NCBI RefSeq assembly: GCF_008692195.1
Contig: NZ_RXOM01000018.1
Coordinates: 124,001 to 188,000, forward strand
DNA length: 64,000 nucleotides
Reading direction: 5' to 3'
DNA from: Salegentibacter sp. R32
GTDB lineage: Bacteria > Bacteroidota > Bacteroidia > Flavobacteriales > Flavobacteriaceae
Positions within the stretch are counted from its first letter, which is position 1. Every line of letters starts with the position of its first letter. Below, in pieces: positions 23,626-32,970 of the stretch. Both the position numbers and the translations under genes were made by a program. The notes beneath the pieces are model-generated. The model did no database searches and was not told the origin of the DNA. It saw nothing but the letters and a program-made list of their open reading frames with translations.

Positions 23626-24654
23626 ATGGGATTTTTTGATTTTTTAACTGAAGAGATTGCGATAGACTTAGGAACAGCCAACACCTTAGTGATTCATAAT
23701 GATAAGGTAGTGGTGGATAGTCCTTCTATTGTAGCGAGAGACCGGATATCTGGAAAAATTATTGCAGCTGGAAAAGAAGCGGCGATGATGCAAGGAAAAA
23801 CCCATGAAAATATAAAAACCATACGACCGCTTAAAGACGGAGTAATTGCAGATTTTGATGCCAGTGAGCAAATGCTTACCCGGTTTATTAAAGAAATACC
23901 GGCATTAAAAAAGAAAGTATTTACTCCGGCTTTACGAATGGTGATTTGTATTCCCTCAGGAATTACAGAAGTAGAAATGAGAGCGGTAAAAGAAAGTGCC
24001 GAACGTGTAAATGGTAAAGAAGTTTATCTTATTCACGAACCGATGGCCGCAGCAATAGGTATTGGCGTAGATATTATGCAACCAAAAGGAAATATGATTG
24101 TCGATATAGGTGGTGGTACTACCGAAATTGCAGTGATTGCTTTAGGCGGGATTGTTTGTGATAAATCTGTGAAGATTGCTGGTGATGTTTTTACCAACGA
24201 TATTGTTTACTATATGCGTACGCAGCACAACCTTTATGTGGGTGAACGTACGGCAGAAAAAATAAAAATTCAAATAGGTGCGGCTACTGAAGATTTGGAA
24301 GTTCCGCCGGAAGATATGAGCGTTCAAGGTCGAGATTTGTTGACAGGAAAACCTAAGCAGGTAGAAATTTCTTATCGGGAAATAGCCAAAGCTTTAGATA
24401 AATCTATACTTCGTATTGAAGATGCTGTGATGGAAACGCTTTCACAGACGCCACCTGAATTAGCAGCCGATATTTATAATACAGGAGTTTATTTAGCCGG
24501 AGGAGGTTCGATGCTTCGTGGATTGGATAAGCGTCTTTCCCAAAAAACGGAACTGCCGGTGTACATTGCAGAAGACCCATTAAGAGCTGTCGTAAGAGGA
24601 ACAGGAATTACATTAAAAAATATTGGTAAGTTCAAAAGTGTACTTATTAAATAG
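23626..24654 (+). CDS. mreB: Rod-shape-determining actin homologue MreB
   Basis: The 342-residue protein shows the phosphate-1 loop IDLGTANTLV (residues 13-22), the phosphate-2 loop MIVDIGGGTTEIAVI, the adenosine motif VYLAGGGSMLRGLDKRL near 289, and HEPMAAAIGIGVD. It polymerises on the inner face of the membrane and guides lateral wall synthesis. It heads a five-gene elongasome operon with 14 nt to mreC, and may share transcripts with purH, 34 nt upstream. No anomaly seen. Confidence 0.98.
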   Translation: MGFFDFLTEEIAIDLGTANTLVIHNDKVVVDSPSIVARDRISGKIIAAGKEAAMMQGKTHENIKTIRPLKDGVIADFDASEQMLTRFIKEIPALKKKVFTPALRMVICIPSGITEVEMRAVKESAERVNGKEVYLIHEPMAAAIGIGVDIMQPKGNMIVDIGGGTTEIAVIALGGIVCDKSVKIAGDVFTNDIVYYMRTQHNLYVGERTAEKIKIQIGAATEDLEVPPEDMSVQGRDLLTGKPKQVEISYREIAKALDKSILRIEDAVMETLSQTPPELAADIYNTGVYLAGGGSMLRGLDKRLSQKTELPVYIAEDPLRAVVRGTGITLKNIGKFKSVLIK

Positions 24655-24668
24655 AAGCAGATTAGTTT

Positions 24669-25493
24669 ATGCAGCAAATTGTCAACTTTCTTATAAAGTA
24701 TAAGAATACCCTATTATTTCTGCTGTTACTTTTCCTGTCTGTTTTCTTCACGGTTCAATCGCACTCTTATCATAAAAGTAAATTTATTAATTCGGCTAAT
24801 TTTCTTACCGGAGGCGTTTATAATTGGGTAAACGACATCGATGAATATTTCAACTTAAAAGAATATAACAACCGACTTGTAGAAGAAAATAAATACCTAC
24901 GTTCCCGTTTAGGTGAATTAAACGCTAAAAATTTAGATACCATTTATCAAGACACTTCTAGTTTTGATAATCCTTACAAATTTATTTCCGCAAAAGTTAT
25001 TCGGAATCAGTTTTCAAATATCGATAACTATATTCTAGTCAATAAAGGAGAAAGGGATAGTGTTCATAACGATTTGGGAGTGATTACCAGTCGCGGAATT
25101 GTGGGGATTGTTGAAGAAAGCAGTAATAATTTCTCTCGGGTAATTTCCATATTAAATACCAATTCTTCAATTTCAGTACAACTAAAAAATACCAATCACT
25201 TCGGAAGTTTATTGTGGAATGGGAAAGATCCGAATATTGTTCAATTGGAAGAAGTTCCGCGTTTGGCACCGGTTCATAAAGGAGATACCATTACAACCGA
25301 TGGTCGTTCCTATATTTTCCCTAAAGGAATTCCTGTAGGAGTAGTCAATGATTTTGAACTCGATGTGAACCAAAGTTACTATAAAATAAATGTACGTTTG
25401 TTTAACGATATGACCAATATTGGTTACGTCTATATTATCGATAATCAAAATTTGGACGAATTAAAATCTTTAGAAAAAGAAGAAAATGAATAA
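24669..25493 (+). CDS. mreC: Rod-shape-determining protein MreC
   Basis: The 274-residue protein has an N-terminal membrane anchor at about residues 12-29 (TLLFLLLLFLSVFFTVQ), a coiled coil (EYNNRLVEENKYLRSRLGEL) and the MreC beta domain with AKVIRNQFSNIDNYILVNKGERDSV, DLGVITSRGIVGIV and KGDTITTDGRSYIFPKGIPVGVV. It links MreB to the periplasmic wall synthases. It overlaps mreD by 8 nt. Confidence 0.96.
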   Translation: MQQIVNFLIKYKNTLLFLLLLFLSVFFTVQSHSYHKSKFINSANFLTGGVYNWVNDIDEYFNLKEYNNRLVEENKYLRSRLGELNAKNLDTIYQDTSSFDNPYKFISAKVIRNQFSNIDNYILVNKGERDSVHNDLGVITSRGIVGIVEESSNNFSRVISILNTNSSISVQLKNTNHFGSLLWNGKDPNIVQLEEVPRLAPVHKGDTITTDGRSYIFPKGIPVGVVNDFELDVNQSYYKINVRLFNDMTNIGYVYIIDNQNLDELKSLEKEENE

Positions 25494-25992
25494 GCTGTTA
25501 ATCTCAAATATTACGCGGTTTATTCTGTTGGTTTTACTACAAGTGCTTATCTTGAGTAACATTAACTTTTTAGGATTTATCAATCCTTACCTATATGTGT
25601 TTTTCATTTTACTTTTACCTCTAAATTTAAACCATTGGAAAGTTCTTATTTATTCCTTTCTCATTGGTATTATTATTGATGTTTTTCAGGATAGCGGAGG
25701 TATAAATGCAGCAGCGAGTTTAGTGGCGGCCTATTTTAGGCCATATGTGCTAAAATTTGCGTTTGGAGTAAGTTACGAGTTTCAGACCATTAAGTTTTAC
25801 CAAACCCCTTTTGCACAACGGTTAACTTATATTCTGTTAATAGTTTTTATTCATCATTTCGTGCTTTTTTCATTCGCATACTTTAATTTTACCTATATAT
25901 TGGAAATTTTAAAGAATATGCTGTTCTCCGGCATTTTTACCGTTCTGTTAGTGGTGATTTCAATGATTTTATTTAGAAAAAGACGTAGATGA
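25486..25992 (+). CDS. mreD: Rod-shape-determining protein MreD
   Basis: The 168-residue integral membrane protein has about five hydrophobic segments, such as FILLVLLQVLILSNINFLG and PYLYVFFILLLPLNL, and a basic end (FRKRRR). Weak primary conservation is normal for MreD. Assignment rests on topology and on the position between mreC (8-nt overlap) and the PBP2 gene (4-nt overlap). It is expected to join the MreC-PBP2-RodA complex. Confidence 0.92.
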   Translation: MNKLLISNITRFILLVLLQVLILSNINFLGFINPYLYVFFILLLPLNLNHWKVLIYSFLIGIIIDVFQDSGGINAAASLVAAYFRPYVLKFAFGVSYEFQTIKFYQTPFAQRLTYILLIVFIHHFVLFSFAYFNFTYILEILKNMLFSGIFTVLLVVISMILFRKRRR

Positions 25993-27851
25993 GAAGAATA
26001 CTGCCTTACATACTTATTTCACTTACCGGGTTTATATTTTTAGGGCGATTATTTTACTTACAAATTGTAGATGATTCGCTTGCCGTTTTATCACAAAACA
26101 ATGCGATAAAAGTTGAATACGATTATCCGCAGCGCGGTTATATTTTTGATAGGAATGGAGAGCTCTTGGTTTCCAATCAGCCTTCTTATGATGTCATGGC
26201 TATTCCTCGGGAAGTAGAGCCTTTTGATACATTGGAACTTTCTACACTTTTAAATATTACTCCCGAGCGATTAGGAAAACGTTTAGATAAAGCAAAAATC
26301 TATTCGCCTAGATTACCTTCTGTAATCGTGCCGCAGCTTACCAAAGAAGAATATGCTTACTTTCAGGAAAAACTTAGAAAGTACAAAGGCTTTTATATTC
26401 AGAAAAGATCTTCTAGAGACTATCAAATCGATTTCGGAGCTAATTTTTTAGGTTATATTTCTGAAGCCAATAATGCTGAAATTAATAACAATCCTTATTA
26501 CCAAGCCGGAGATTTAATTGGTCGTCAAGGTGTTGAAAAGCAATACGAAGATATTCTTCGTGGAACCAAAGGCGTAAAATATATTCAAAAAGATAGGTTT
26601 AACCGGGAGATTGGTTCCTATAAAGATGGAATTTACGATACTTTACCCGTAAAAGGAAAAGATATTACGCTTACCATAGATGCTGAATTACAGGCTTATG
26701 GTGAAAAACTCATGGAAAATAAACGCGGAGGCATCGTTGCTATCGAACCTAAAACCGGAGAAATTTTAACCTTGGTAAGTGCTCCAGGCTACGACCCTGA
26801 TTTATTAGTAGGAAGAAAACGGAGCAAAAACTTTAATAGACTTTGGTATGATACCATCGCCAAACCACTTTATGATCGTAGTTTGCAAGCGATGTATCCG
26901 CCGGGTTCACCTTTTAAAACAATGACTGCACTTATTGCATTGCAAGAAAATGTAATAAGTACCCAAGAACGAATCGATTGTCATCACGGTTTTTCTTACG
27001 GTCGCGCTTCTAGAATGAAGTGTCATAGTCATCCTTCACCCTTAAGTATGTCGCCGGCCATTGCTCACTCATGTAATGCTTACTTCGGAAAAGTTTACCG
27101 AAGGATTATTGAAAAATATGATACTCCTCAAGCCGGAATGAATGCTTGGCACGATCATTTAGCAAGTTTTGGGTTAGGGAACTTCTTGGGAAACGACTTA
27201 CCGGTAGGGCAACCCGGAAGAATTCCCGATGCCGAATATTATAACAAATGGTATCCAGAAAATCGTTGGCAAGCAACTTATACCTTATCTAATGGAATAG
27301 GACAAGGGGAAGTCGCCACCACACCAATTCAATTAGCAAATATGACGGCTGCTATAGCCAATAGGGGGTGGTACTACACGCCACATATTTTAAAAGAGAT
27401 GGATGGTGAACCTATCAAAGATGAGAAATATACTACTAAAAATGTAACTACCATTGATGCCAAAAACTTTGATCCAATTATTGAAGGAATGTTTGGGGTT
27501 TACGAATACGGAACTGCACAATTTTTACAAATACCAGATGTTGAAATCTGCGGAAAAACCGGAACCGCTGAAAATTACACAAAAATAGATGGAGAACGGG
27601 TTCAACTAACAGACCACTCTATTTTTGTGGCTTTTGCTCCCAAAGATAATCCTAAGATTGCCTTAGCGGTTTTTGTGGAAAATGGTTATTGGGGTGCTCG
27701 TTACGGCGGAAGAATAGCCAGTTTGATGATTGAAAAATATTTAAAAGATGAGATTACCCGAACAGATTTAGAAACTTGGGTAATGTCTCACAGCCTAGAA
27801 GAAGAATATGAGAAACCCTACAGTGGCGAACCTTTTAAAATCAATCAGTAA
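25989..27851 (+). CDS. mrdA: Penicillin-binding protein 2 (elongation transpeptidase)
   Basis: The 620-residue class B PBP has one N-terminal transmembrane helix (ILPYILISLTGFIFLGRLFYLQI), a pedestal domain with QRGYIFDRNGELLVSNQPSYDV, and a transpeptidase domain. Active-site motifs are SPFK at 307-310 (catalytic Ser307, within PPGSPFKTM), SCN in AHSCNAYFG, and KTG at 523-525. It cross-links peptidoglycan during rod elongation together with RodA, the next gene, which starts immediately after its stop codon. Confidence 0.97.
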   Translation: MRRILPYILISLTGFIFLGRLFYLQIVDDSLAVLSQNNAIKVEYDYPQRGYIFDRNGELLVSNQPSYDVMAIPREVEPFDTLELSTLLNITPERLGKRLDKAKIYSPRLPSVIVPQLTKEEYAYFQEKLRKYKGFYIQKRSSRDYQIDFGANFLGYISEANNAEINNNPYYQAGDLIGRQGVEKQYEDILRGTKGVKYIQKDRFNREIGSYKDGIYDTLPVKGKDITLTIDAELQAYGEKLMENKRGGIVAIEPKTGEILTLVSAPGYDPDLLVGRKRSKNFNRLWYDTIAKPLYDRSLQAMYPPGSPFKTMTALIALQENVISTQERIDCHHGFSYGRASRMKCHSHPSPLSMSPAIAHSCNAYFGKVYRRIIEKYDTPQAGMNAWHDHLASFGLGNFLGNDLPVGQPGRIPDAEYYNKWYPENRWQATYTLSNGIGQGEVATTPIQLANMTAAIANRGWYYTPHILKEMDGEPIKDEKYTTKNVTTIDAKNFDPIIEGMFGVYEYGTAQFLQIPDVEICGKTGTAENYTKIDGERVQLTDHSIFVAFAPKDNPKIALAVFVENGYWGARYGGRIASLMIEKYLKDEITRTDLETWVMSHSLEEEYEKPYSGEPFKINQ

Positions 27852-29105
27852 ATGAATAAAAGCACCGGTTTCGATTGGATTTCTATTTTATTGTTTTTAT
27901 TGCTGGTCGCTTTTGGATGGGTAAATATTTATTCCGCCTCGTTAAATGAAGGAGCTCAAGGCTTTTTCGATCTGAGTCAGACCTACGGTCGGCAAGGATT
28001 GTTTATCGGCTTAAGTGTAGTTCTCATTATTTTTATTCTCTCAGTTGAAGCTAAGTTTTACGAACGTTTTTCGAGTGTTATTTACCTAGCTTCTTTACTT
28101 TCCCTTTTGGGTTTATTTGTATTTGGTAAAACCATTTCCGGGGCAACCTCTTGGTACGCATTCGGTGGTTTTAGTATTCAGCCTTCAGAATTTGCAAAAG
28201 CCGCAACTGCTTTGGCTTTAGCAAAATATTTAAGTGATATTCAAACCAATATCAAATCGTTTAAACATCAATTGGGCGCATTTTTAATTATCATTTTGCC
28301 GGCATTAATTATCGTTCCGCAACCCGACCCGGGAAGTGCATTAGTCTATGCCGCTTTCTTTTTCCCTTTATATCGCGAAGGACTTTCGGGTGGATATTTA
28401 TTAGTCGGTTTATGTTTTATTTCGCTTTTCGTTTGCACGTTGCTTTTTGGAGCGGTTTGGGTGAGTGTTGGCGTTGTACTTTTGGCATTAATCATTTTGT
28501 TTTTCAATAGGAAAAAGAAAAAAAAGTATACTGGCAGGTATATAATTATTTCGGCGGTTTCCATGCTATTTGCTTTTTCGGTCAATTATATTTTTCATAA
28601 TGTATTTGAACAACGCCACCGCGATCGTTTTAATATTGTTTTAGGCAAAGAAGTAGATAGCAAAGGGATTGGTTACAATACTAACCAAAGTGAAATTGCC
28701 ATTGGTAGCGGTGGCTGGACCGGTAAAGGTTGGACGCAAGGAACACAAACCAAAGGTAATTTTGTGCCCGAGCAGCATACCGATTATATTTTTAGTACTG
28801 TTGGCGAAGAATGGGGTTTTGCAGGAACAGCAACGGTAGTTTTGTTATTTATCGGCTTACTTATGCGTCTTATTTTCTTGGCAGAACGGCAAAAATCGAA
28901 ATTTAGTCGGGTGTATGGTTATAGCGTCGTCGGTATTTTATTCATTCACTTTTTAGTCAATATCGGGATGGTGATCGGTATTTTTCCGACGGTTGGGATT
29001 CCGCTTCCTTTCTTTAGTTATGGCGGTTCAGGACTTTGGGGTTTCACTATTTTGCTTTTTATTTTCATCAAATTAGACTCCAATAGAAAAGCGACTTACT
29101 ATTAA
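27852..29105 (+). CDS. rodA: SEDS peptidoglycan glycosyltransferase RodA
   Basis: The 417-residue polytopic protein shows the SEDS family marks FGGFSIQPSEFAKAATALALAKYL, PQPDPGSALVYAAFFFPL, VPEQHTDYIFSTVGEEWGF and the final GIPLPFFSYGGSGLWGFTILLFI. It polymerises lipid II glycan strands with PBP2. It abuts mrdA (stop TAA directly followed by ATG) and is the last gene of the elongasome operon. The next gene follows after 69 nt with its own promoter-like sequence. Confidence 0.97.
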   Translation: MNKSTGFDWISILLFLLLVAFGWVNIYSASLNEGAQGFFDLSQTYGRQGLFIGLSVVLIIFILSVEAKFYERFSSVIYLASLLSLLGLFVFGKTISGATSWYAFGGFSIQPSEFAKAATALALAKYLSDIQTNIKSFKHQLGAFLIIILPALIIVPQPDPGSALVYAAFFFPLYREGLSGGYLLVGLCFISLFVCTLLFGAVWVSVGVVLLALIILFFNRKKKKKYTGRYIIISAVSMLFAFSVNYIFHNVFEQRHRDRFNIVLGKEVDSKGIGYNTNQSEIAIGSGGWTGKGWTQGTQTKGNFVPEQHTDYIFSTVGEEWGFAGTATVVLLFIGLLMRLIFLAERQKSKFSRVYGYSVVGILFIHFLVNIGMVIGIFPTVGIPLPFFSYGGSGLWGFTILLFIFIKLDSNRKATYY

Positions 29106-29122
29106 GCGCTTTAACTTTTTTG

Positions 29123-29155
29123 TTGAATTTTTTCTACAAGAAGTTCTTACCTTTA
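29123..29155 (+). promoter_or_regulatory. Possible promoter of the oxidoreductase gene
   Basis: TTG (29123-29125), a 22-nt gap and TACCTTTA (29148-29155) resemble the flavobacterial consensus, with the last base off. Confidence 0.4.
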
Positions 29156-29174
29156 AAACTTCAGAAAAACTACT

Positions 29175-30464
29175 ATGAGTCACGTCGTCATTATCGGAAA
29201 CGGAATTGCAGGGATTACTGCTGCGCGACATATTCGAAAGTTTTCTGATAAAAAGATCACCGTTATTTCTGCTGAAACGGAATACTTTTTCTCACGAACA
29301 GCCTTGATGTATGTCTATATGGGACACATGAAGTTTGAACACACACAACCTTATGAAAACTGGTTTTGGGAGAAAAATAGGATTGAATTAAAGCAAGCTT
29401 ATATCGATGAGGTTGATTTTAAAAATAAGATACTTTTTTCTGCGGAAGGAGAAGAAATCACTTACGATCAACTTATTTTAGCGACCGGTTCAGTAACTAA
29501 TTTTCGTGCTTGGAAAGGGCAAGAATTCAAAGGAGTTCAGGGTTTGGTAAGCAAACCAGATTTAGAATTGCTCGAAGAAAATTCAGCTAACTTAAAACAC
29601 GCAGTGATTGTTGGTGGAGGTTTAATTGGTGTTGAATTGGCAGAAATGCTTCATACCAGAAATATTGAAGTCACGATGTTGGTGCGAGAAACTCATTTCT
29701 GGGGAAGCGTGTTGCCTGCGGAAGAAGGGAAACTCATCAGTAATCACATTCAGCAACACGGCATTAATTTGTTGTTTGAAACAGAATTAGATGAAATTAT
29801 TCCCGATGAAAATAAGCACGTAAAAGCAATAACGACTTTAGATGGAAAGCAAATCGATTGTCAGTTGGTCGGGATTGCTACCGGTATAAAACCCAATATA
29901 TCTTTTCTGAAAAACACCGAATTAGAAACAGAAATAGGAATTTTAGTGAACCGAAATCTCGAAACAAATATTCCTGATGTTTATGCCATCGGCGATTGTG
30001 CACAACAGCGCAAAGCGATAGGAAATCGAAAATCGGTGGAAGCCGTTTGGTATACCGGAAGAATGATGGGAGAAACCGTAGCACAAACAATCTGCGGGAA
30101 TACTACCGCTTACAACCCGGGAAATTGGTTCAATTCTGCGAAATTTTTCGATATCGAATACCAAACTTATGGTTGGGTTTTTCCGAAGAAAAAAGAAGGA
30201 ATTTCCGATTTTTACTGGGAAGATAAAAAAAATCAACGAGCGCTTCATTTTCAATATAAAACCAATTCAAAAGAATTTTTAGGGATCAACGCTTTTGGGA
30301 TTCGCTTACGACACGAAGTGATTGATAATTGGTTGACAGAAAAGATCCTTATTGAAAACGTGATTCAGCAATTACCAAAAGCTAATTTCGATAAAGAATT
30401 TTCGAAAAAAATAAAATTAAATATATCAGACCTACAAGGTCAAAAAGACCTTGCAGGAGTTTAA
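29175..30464 (+). CDS. FAD-dependent pyridine-nucleotide oxidoreductase
   Basis: The 429-residue flavoprotein has an FAD-binding GNGIAG motif near residue 9, a second dinucleotide motif VGGGLIG near 145 for NAD(P)H, the ATG-type LILATGS, and the late IPDVYAIGDCAQ motif. It resembles the FAD subunit of nitrite/rubredoxin reductases, without the fused sulfite/nitrite reductase domain. It probably passes electrons to an iron-sulfur partner, and the next gene encodes a membrane polyferredoxin. The last codons (DLQGQKDLAGV and stop) are supplied by a palindromic repeat element, so the native C-terminus may have been replaced. Confidence 0.92.
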   Translation: MSHVVIIGNGIAGITAARHIRKFSDKKITVISAETEYFFSRTALMYVYMGHMKFEHTQPYENWFWEKNRIELKQAYIDEVDFKNKILFSAEGEEITYDQLILATGSVTNFRAWKGQEFKGVQGLVSKPDLELLEENSANLKHAVIVGGGLIGVELAEMLHTRNIEVTMLVRETHFWGSVLPAEEGKLISNHIQQHGINLLFETELDEIIPDENKHVKAITTLDGKQIDCQLVGIATGIKPNISFLKNTELETEIGILVNRNLETNIPDVYAIGDCAQQRKAIGNRKSVEAVWYTGRMMGETVAQTICGNTTAYNPGNWFNSAKFFDIEYQTYGWVFPKKKEGISDFYWEDKKNQRALHFQYKTNSKEFLGINAFGIRLRHEVIDNWLTEKILIENVIQQLPKANFDKEFSKKIKLNISDLQGQKDLAGV

Positions 30465-30501
30465 GGATATTTTCCTGCAAGGTTTTTAAAACCTTGTAGG
30501 T
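30430..30501. repeat. 72-bp nested palindromic element
   Basis: Four 11-mers are arranged A-B-B'-A': ACCTACAAGGT (30430-30440) pairs with 30491-30501, and ACCTTGCAGGA (30448-30458) pairs with 30473-30483. The stop codon of the upstream gene (30462-30464) lies in the centre. The whole can fold as one long imperfect hairpin. Such cruciform-prone repeats are widespread in this family. Confidence 0.75.
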
Positions 30502-30515
30502 GTAAAAAACTAAAT

Positions 30516-32105
30516 ATGAGTAGAGTTCAATATAATATGGCTTTATCAGGGCAACCGCCTCAAGAATTAACTGTTACTCAAAAAGTCTTTGTGTTTGTAG
30601 GAATGTTAGGTCTTTTGGTCTTGTTGTTGGCAACCTTTAATTTTCAATTTCCAAATAAAGCTTTATGGTTAAGCTTGTCGTTGGGCGCTATTTCTGTGGG
30701 GACGATCGGTTTTTCTTGGTCGTTATACGCCAACAAATCAAGCGGAATTAAAAATGATGGCGTCTGGTTTAAATCGTTAACCTCACGCGGACTTTGGGCT
30801 TGGGTATTCGGAATTTTAATTACGCTTTTTTACGTCGTTCTTTATTTCTTCCCGCAGTATTTAGGTTTAAATGCAGATGCAGAAAACACCGGGTTAATCG
30901 CTTTATTCGATCCGTTAAGTAAAATGTTAAGCGGAAATCCTGCGAGCCAGTGGTTTGTTTATGGGACTTTATATACACTTTCCATTCTAATTTTCGGTAT
31001 AAAATTCATCTGGAAATACCGTCACAGTCGCTACGAAATTATTCGCACCATTTCTGTAATGTTTTTTCAAACTGCTTTTGCGTTTATCATTCCGGAGTTC
31101 ATGGCGCGTTTAAACGGAGAAAGTTTACAACTTCCGTATTACGATCTTAAAAATATCTGGCCGCTTAATTATTATAATTTTGAGCAATATCGCATTGATG
31201 GTTTTCTCAATTCAGGAACGATCGGTTTAGCTTTACTTATTTTTGGAGTGATCTCTATTTTTGTGATCACGCCCATTTTGACTTATAAATACGGAAAACG
31301 TTGGTATTGCTCTTGGGTTTGTGGTTGCGGTGGTTTAGCAGAAACAGCCGGCGATCCTTTTCGACATTTAAGCGATAAACGCCAAGTTGCCTGGAAAGTC
31401 GAACGTTGGGTTGTGCATAGCGTGGTGGTTTTTGTAACCTTGATGACGACTGCCGTGATCTATTCTTACCTCGATTACGATGCTACAAAATATTGGTTGA
31501 ATAAAGACGTGTTTTTAGGTTTCGTGGCTTTATTGCTCACCTTGGTTTTTTGTTGGGCGATGTTGTTTAGACGAGAAGAATTGCAAAAAGATGCGCAATA
31601 CGGAGCGATCGGTTATTTTGTAATCATACTCGGACTTATCGGAATTCATTTTTTCTTCGGAAATCAATTATTTCTTTTTCAAGCAGAAACTTTACGTAAA
31701 ACCTATGCCTTTTTAATTGGTTCCGTTTTTAGCGGAGTGATTGGTGTTGGTTTTTACCCTATTTTTGGGAGTCGCGTTTGGTGTCGTTTCGGTTGTCCGA
31801 TGGCGGCAATTTTAGGTTTTCAGCAGCGTTTATTTTCAAAATTTAGAATCTCTACCAATGGCGGTCAATGTATCTCCTGCGGAAATTGTTCTACTTATTG
31901 TGAAATGGGAATTGATGTTCGCGCGTACGCGCAAAAAGGACAGAATATTGTACGCTCGTCTTGTGTAGGTTGTGGTATTTGTGCAGAAGTTTGTCCGCGT
32001 GGCGTTTTAAAACTAGAAAACGATTCGCCTGATGGAAGAATTAATCCGAAAGATGTACTTTTGGGCAACGATGTAGATTTGATGAACTACGTCAACCAAA
32101 AGTAG
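30516..32105 (+). CDS. Membrane polyferredoxin (NapH/NosR-like 4Fe-4S protein)
   Basis: The 529-residue protein has about eight transmembrane segments. Cytoplasmic or loop cysteine motifs include CSWVCGCGG near 265 and CRFGCPMA near 425, followed by two ferredoxin-type cluster sites near the C-terminus: CISCGNCSTYC and CVGCGICAEVCP. The CxxxCP-type membrane motifs are typical of NapH, NosR and related electron-transfer proteins. It should relay electrons across or into the membrane, probably from the FAD oxidoreductase encoded upstream. No denitrification or nitrate reductase genes are nearby, so the final acceptor is unknown. It lies 3 nt before a glycosyltransferase gene. Confidence 0.92.
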   Translation: MSRVQYNMALSGQPPQELTVTQKVFVFVGMLGLLVLLLATFNFQFPNKALWLSLSLGAISVGTIGFSWSLYANKSSGIKNDGVWFKSLTSRGLWAWVFGILITLFYVVLYFFPQYLGLNADAENTGLIALFDPLSKMLSGNPASQWFVYGTLYTLSILIFGIKFIWKYRHSRYEIIRTISVMFFQTAFAFIIPEFMARLNGESLQLPYYDLKNIWPLNYYNFEQYRIDGFLNSGTIGLALLIFGVISIFVITPILTYKYGKRWYCSWVCGCGGLAETAGDPFRHLSDKRQVAWKVERWVVHSVVVFVTLMTTAVIYSYLDYDATKYWLNKDVFLGFVALLLTLVFCWAMLFRREELQKDAQYGAIGYFVIILGLIGIHFFFGNQLFLFQAETLRKTYAFLIGSVFSGVIGVGFYPIFGSRVWCRFGCPMAAILGFQQRLFSKFRISTNGGQCISCGNCSTYCEMGIDVRAYAQKGQNIVRSSCVGCGICAEVCPRGVLKLENDSPDGRINPKDVLLGNDVDLMNYVNQK

Positions 32106-32108
32106 CCC

Positions 32109-32804
32109 ATGAAAAACCCCCGCATAAAAGTCATCATTCCCGCTTTTAACGAAGAAAATTCTATTGGTTTAGTTATTCAAGATATTCCTAATGTTGTAGA
32201 TGAAGTGATCGTGGTGAGTAACAATTCAATCGATCAAACTGAAGAAAATGCACGAAAGGCCGGAGCTACGGTATTAACAGAAACCCGAAAAGGTTATGGT
32301 TATGCTTGTTTAAAAGGAATGCATTATGTTGCCGCACAAGCAGAAAAGCCTGATATTATTGTGTTTTTAGATGGCGATTACAGCGATTATCCGGAGCAGC
32401 TTTCAGCAATTATTCAACCCATACTTCAAGAAAATATAGATTTTGTAATTGGCGCAAGAGTAGACCGACTTAGGGAAGAAGGTGCTATGACGTTTCCGCA
32501 AATTTTTGGTAATTGGTTAGCTACGCGATTAATGCGTTTGTTTTTTGGAGCGAAATTTACCGATCTAGGTCCGTTTCGTGCTATAAAATATGATAAGTTA
32601 TTAGCGCTGAATATGGAAGATAAAACCTATGGTTGGACGGTTGAGATGCAGTTAAAAGCCATCAAACAAAAACTTTCGTATGTAGAAGTGCCGGTAAATT
32701 ATAGAAATCGAATCGGTGTTTCTAAAGTTTCTGGAACGGTAAAAGGAGCCGTAATGGCCGGCGTTAAAATTTTAGGTTGGATTTTTAAATATAGTTTGAA
32801 GTAA
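32109..32804 (+). CDS. Family 2 glycosyltransferase (dolichol-phosphate mannosyltransferase-like)
   Basis: The 231-residue protein opens with the GT-A nucleotide-sugar motif KVIIPAFNEENSIGLVIQDIP, has the metal-binding DGDYSDYPEQL (DxD-like) near 88-98, and a late VPVNYRNRIGVSKVSGT segment typical of DPM1/GtrB-like enzymes. It has no C-terminal membrane segments, so it is the short soluble type. It probably transfers a sugar from a nucleotide donor to a polyprenyl phosphate, feeding the GT-C enzyme encoded further downstream. The start is 3 nt after the polyferredoxin stop. Confidence 0.93.
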   Translation: MKNPRIKVIIPAFNEENSIGLVIQDIPNVVDEVIVVSNNSIDQTEENARKAGATVLTETRKGYGYACLKGMHYVAAQAEKPDIIVFLDGDYSDYPEQLSAIIQPILQENIDFVIGARVDRLREEGAMTFPQIFGNWLATRLMRLFFGAKFTDLGPFRAIKYDKLLALNMEDKTYGWTVEMQLKAIKQKLSYVEVPVNYRNRIGVSKVSGTVKGAVMAGVKILGWIFKYSLK

Positions 32805-32812
32805 TAGTTATG

Positions 32813-32906
32813 GTCATTCCTTGCTTGACACGGAATCTCATCTAGTTTAGCTAAGAGAGATGCTTAAATCGAGGATTCAACGGAGTTAATCAAGTTCAGC
32901 ATGACG
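32813..32906 (+). repeat. GTCAT...ATGAC dispersed element
   Basis: The element begins GTCATTCC with GAATCTCAT following, and ends CAAGTTCAGCATGAC. GTCAT (32813-32817) and ATGAC (32901-32905) form short terminal inverted repeats. A half copy of the left part is at 1290-1318. Confidence 0.6.
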
Positions 32907-32927
32907 TTATTATTAAATAAAAAGTTT

Positions 32928-32968
32928 CTCCCCTTCATAAAGGGGAGATGCCGAAGGCAGAGGGGTTT
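32928..32968 (+). repeat. CTCCCCTT/AAGGGGAG palindromic repeat
   Basis: An 8-bp stem (32928-32935 with 32940-32947) is followed by GAAGGCAGAGGGGTTTTT. The T run ends directly at the ATG of the next gene. It belongs to the same style as the repeats inside icmF. Confidence 0.6.
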
Positions 32969-32970
32969 TT

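Noticed and set aside
30430-30501. Insertion sequence remnant
   Set aside because: No transposase fragment or target duplication is visible. The nested palindrome fits a non-coding dispersed repeat.
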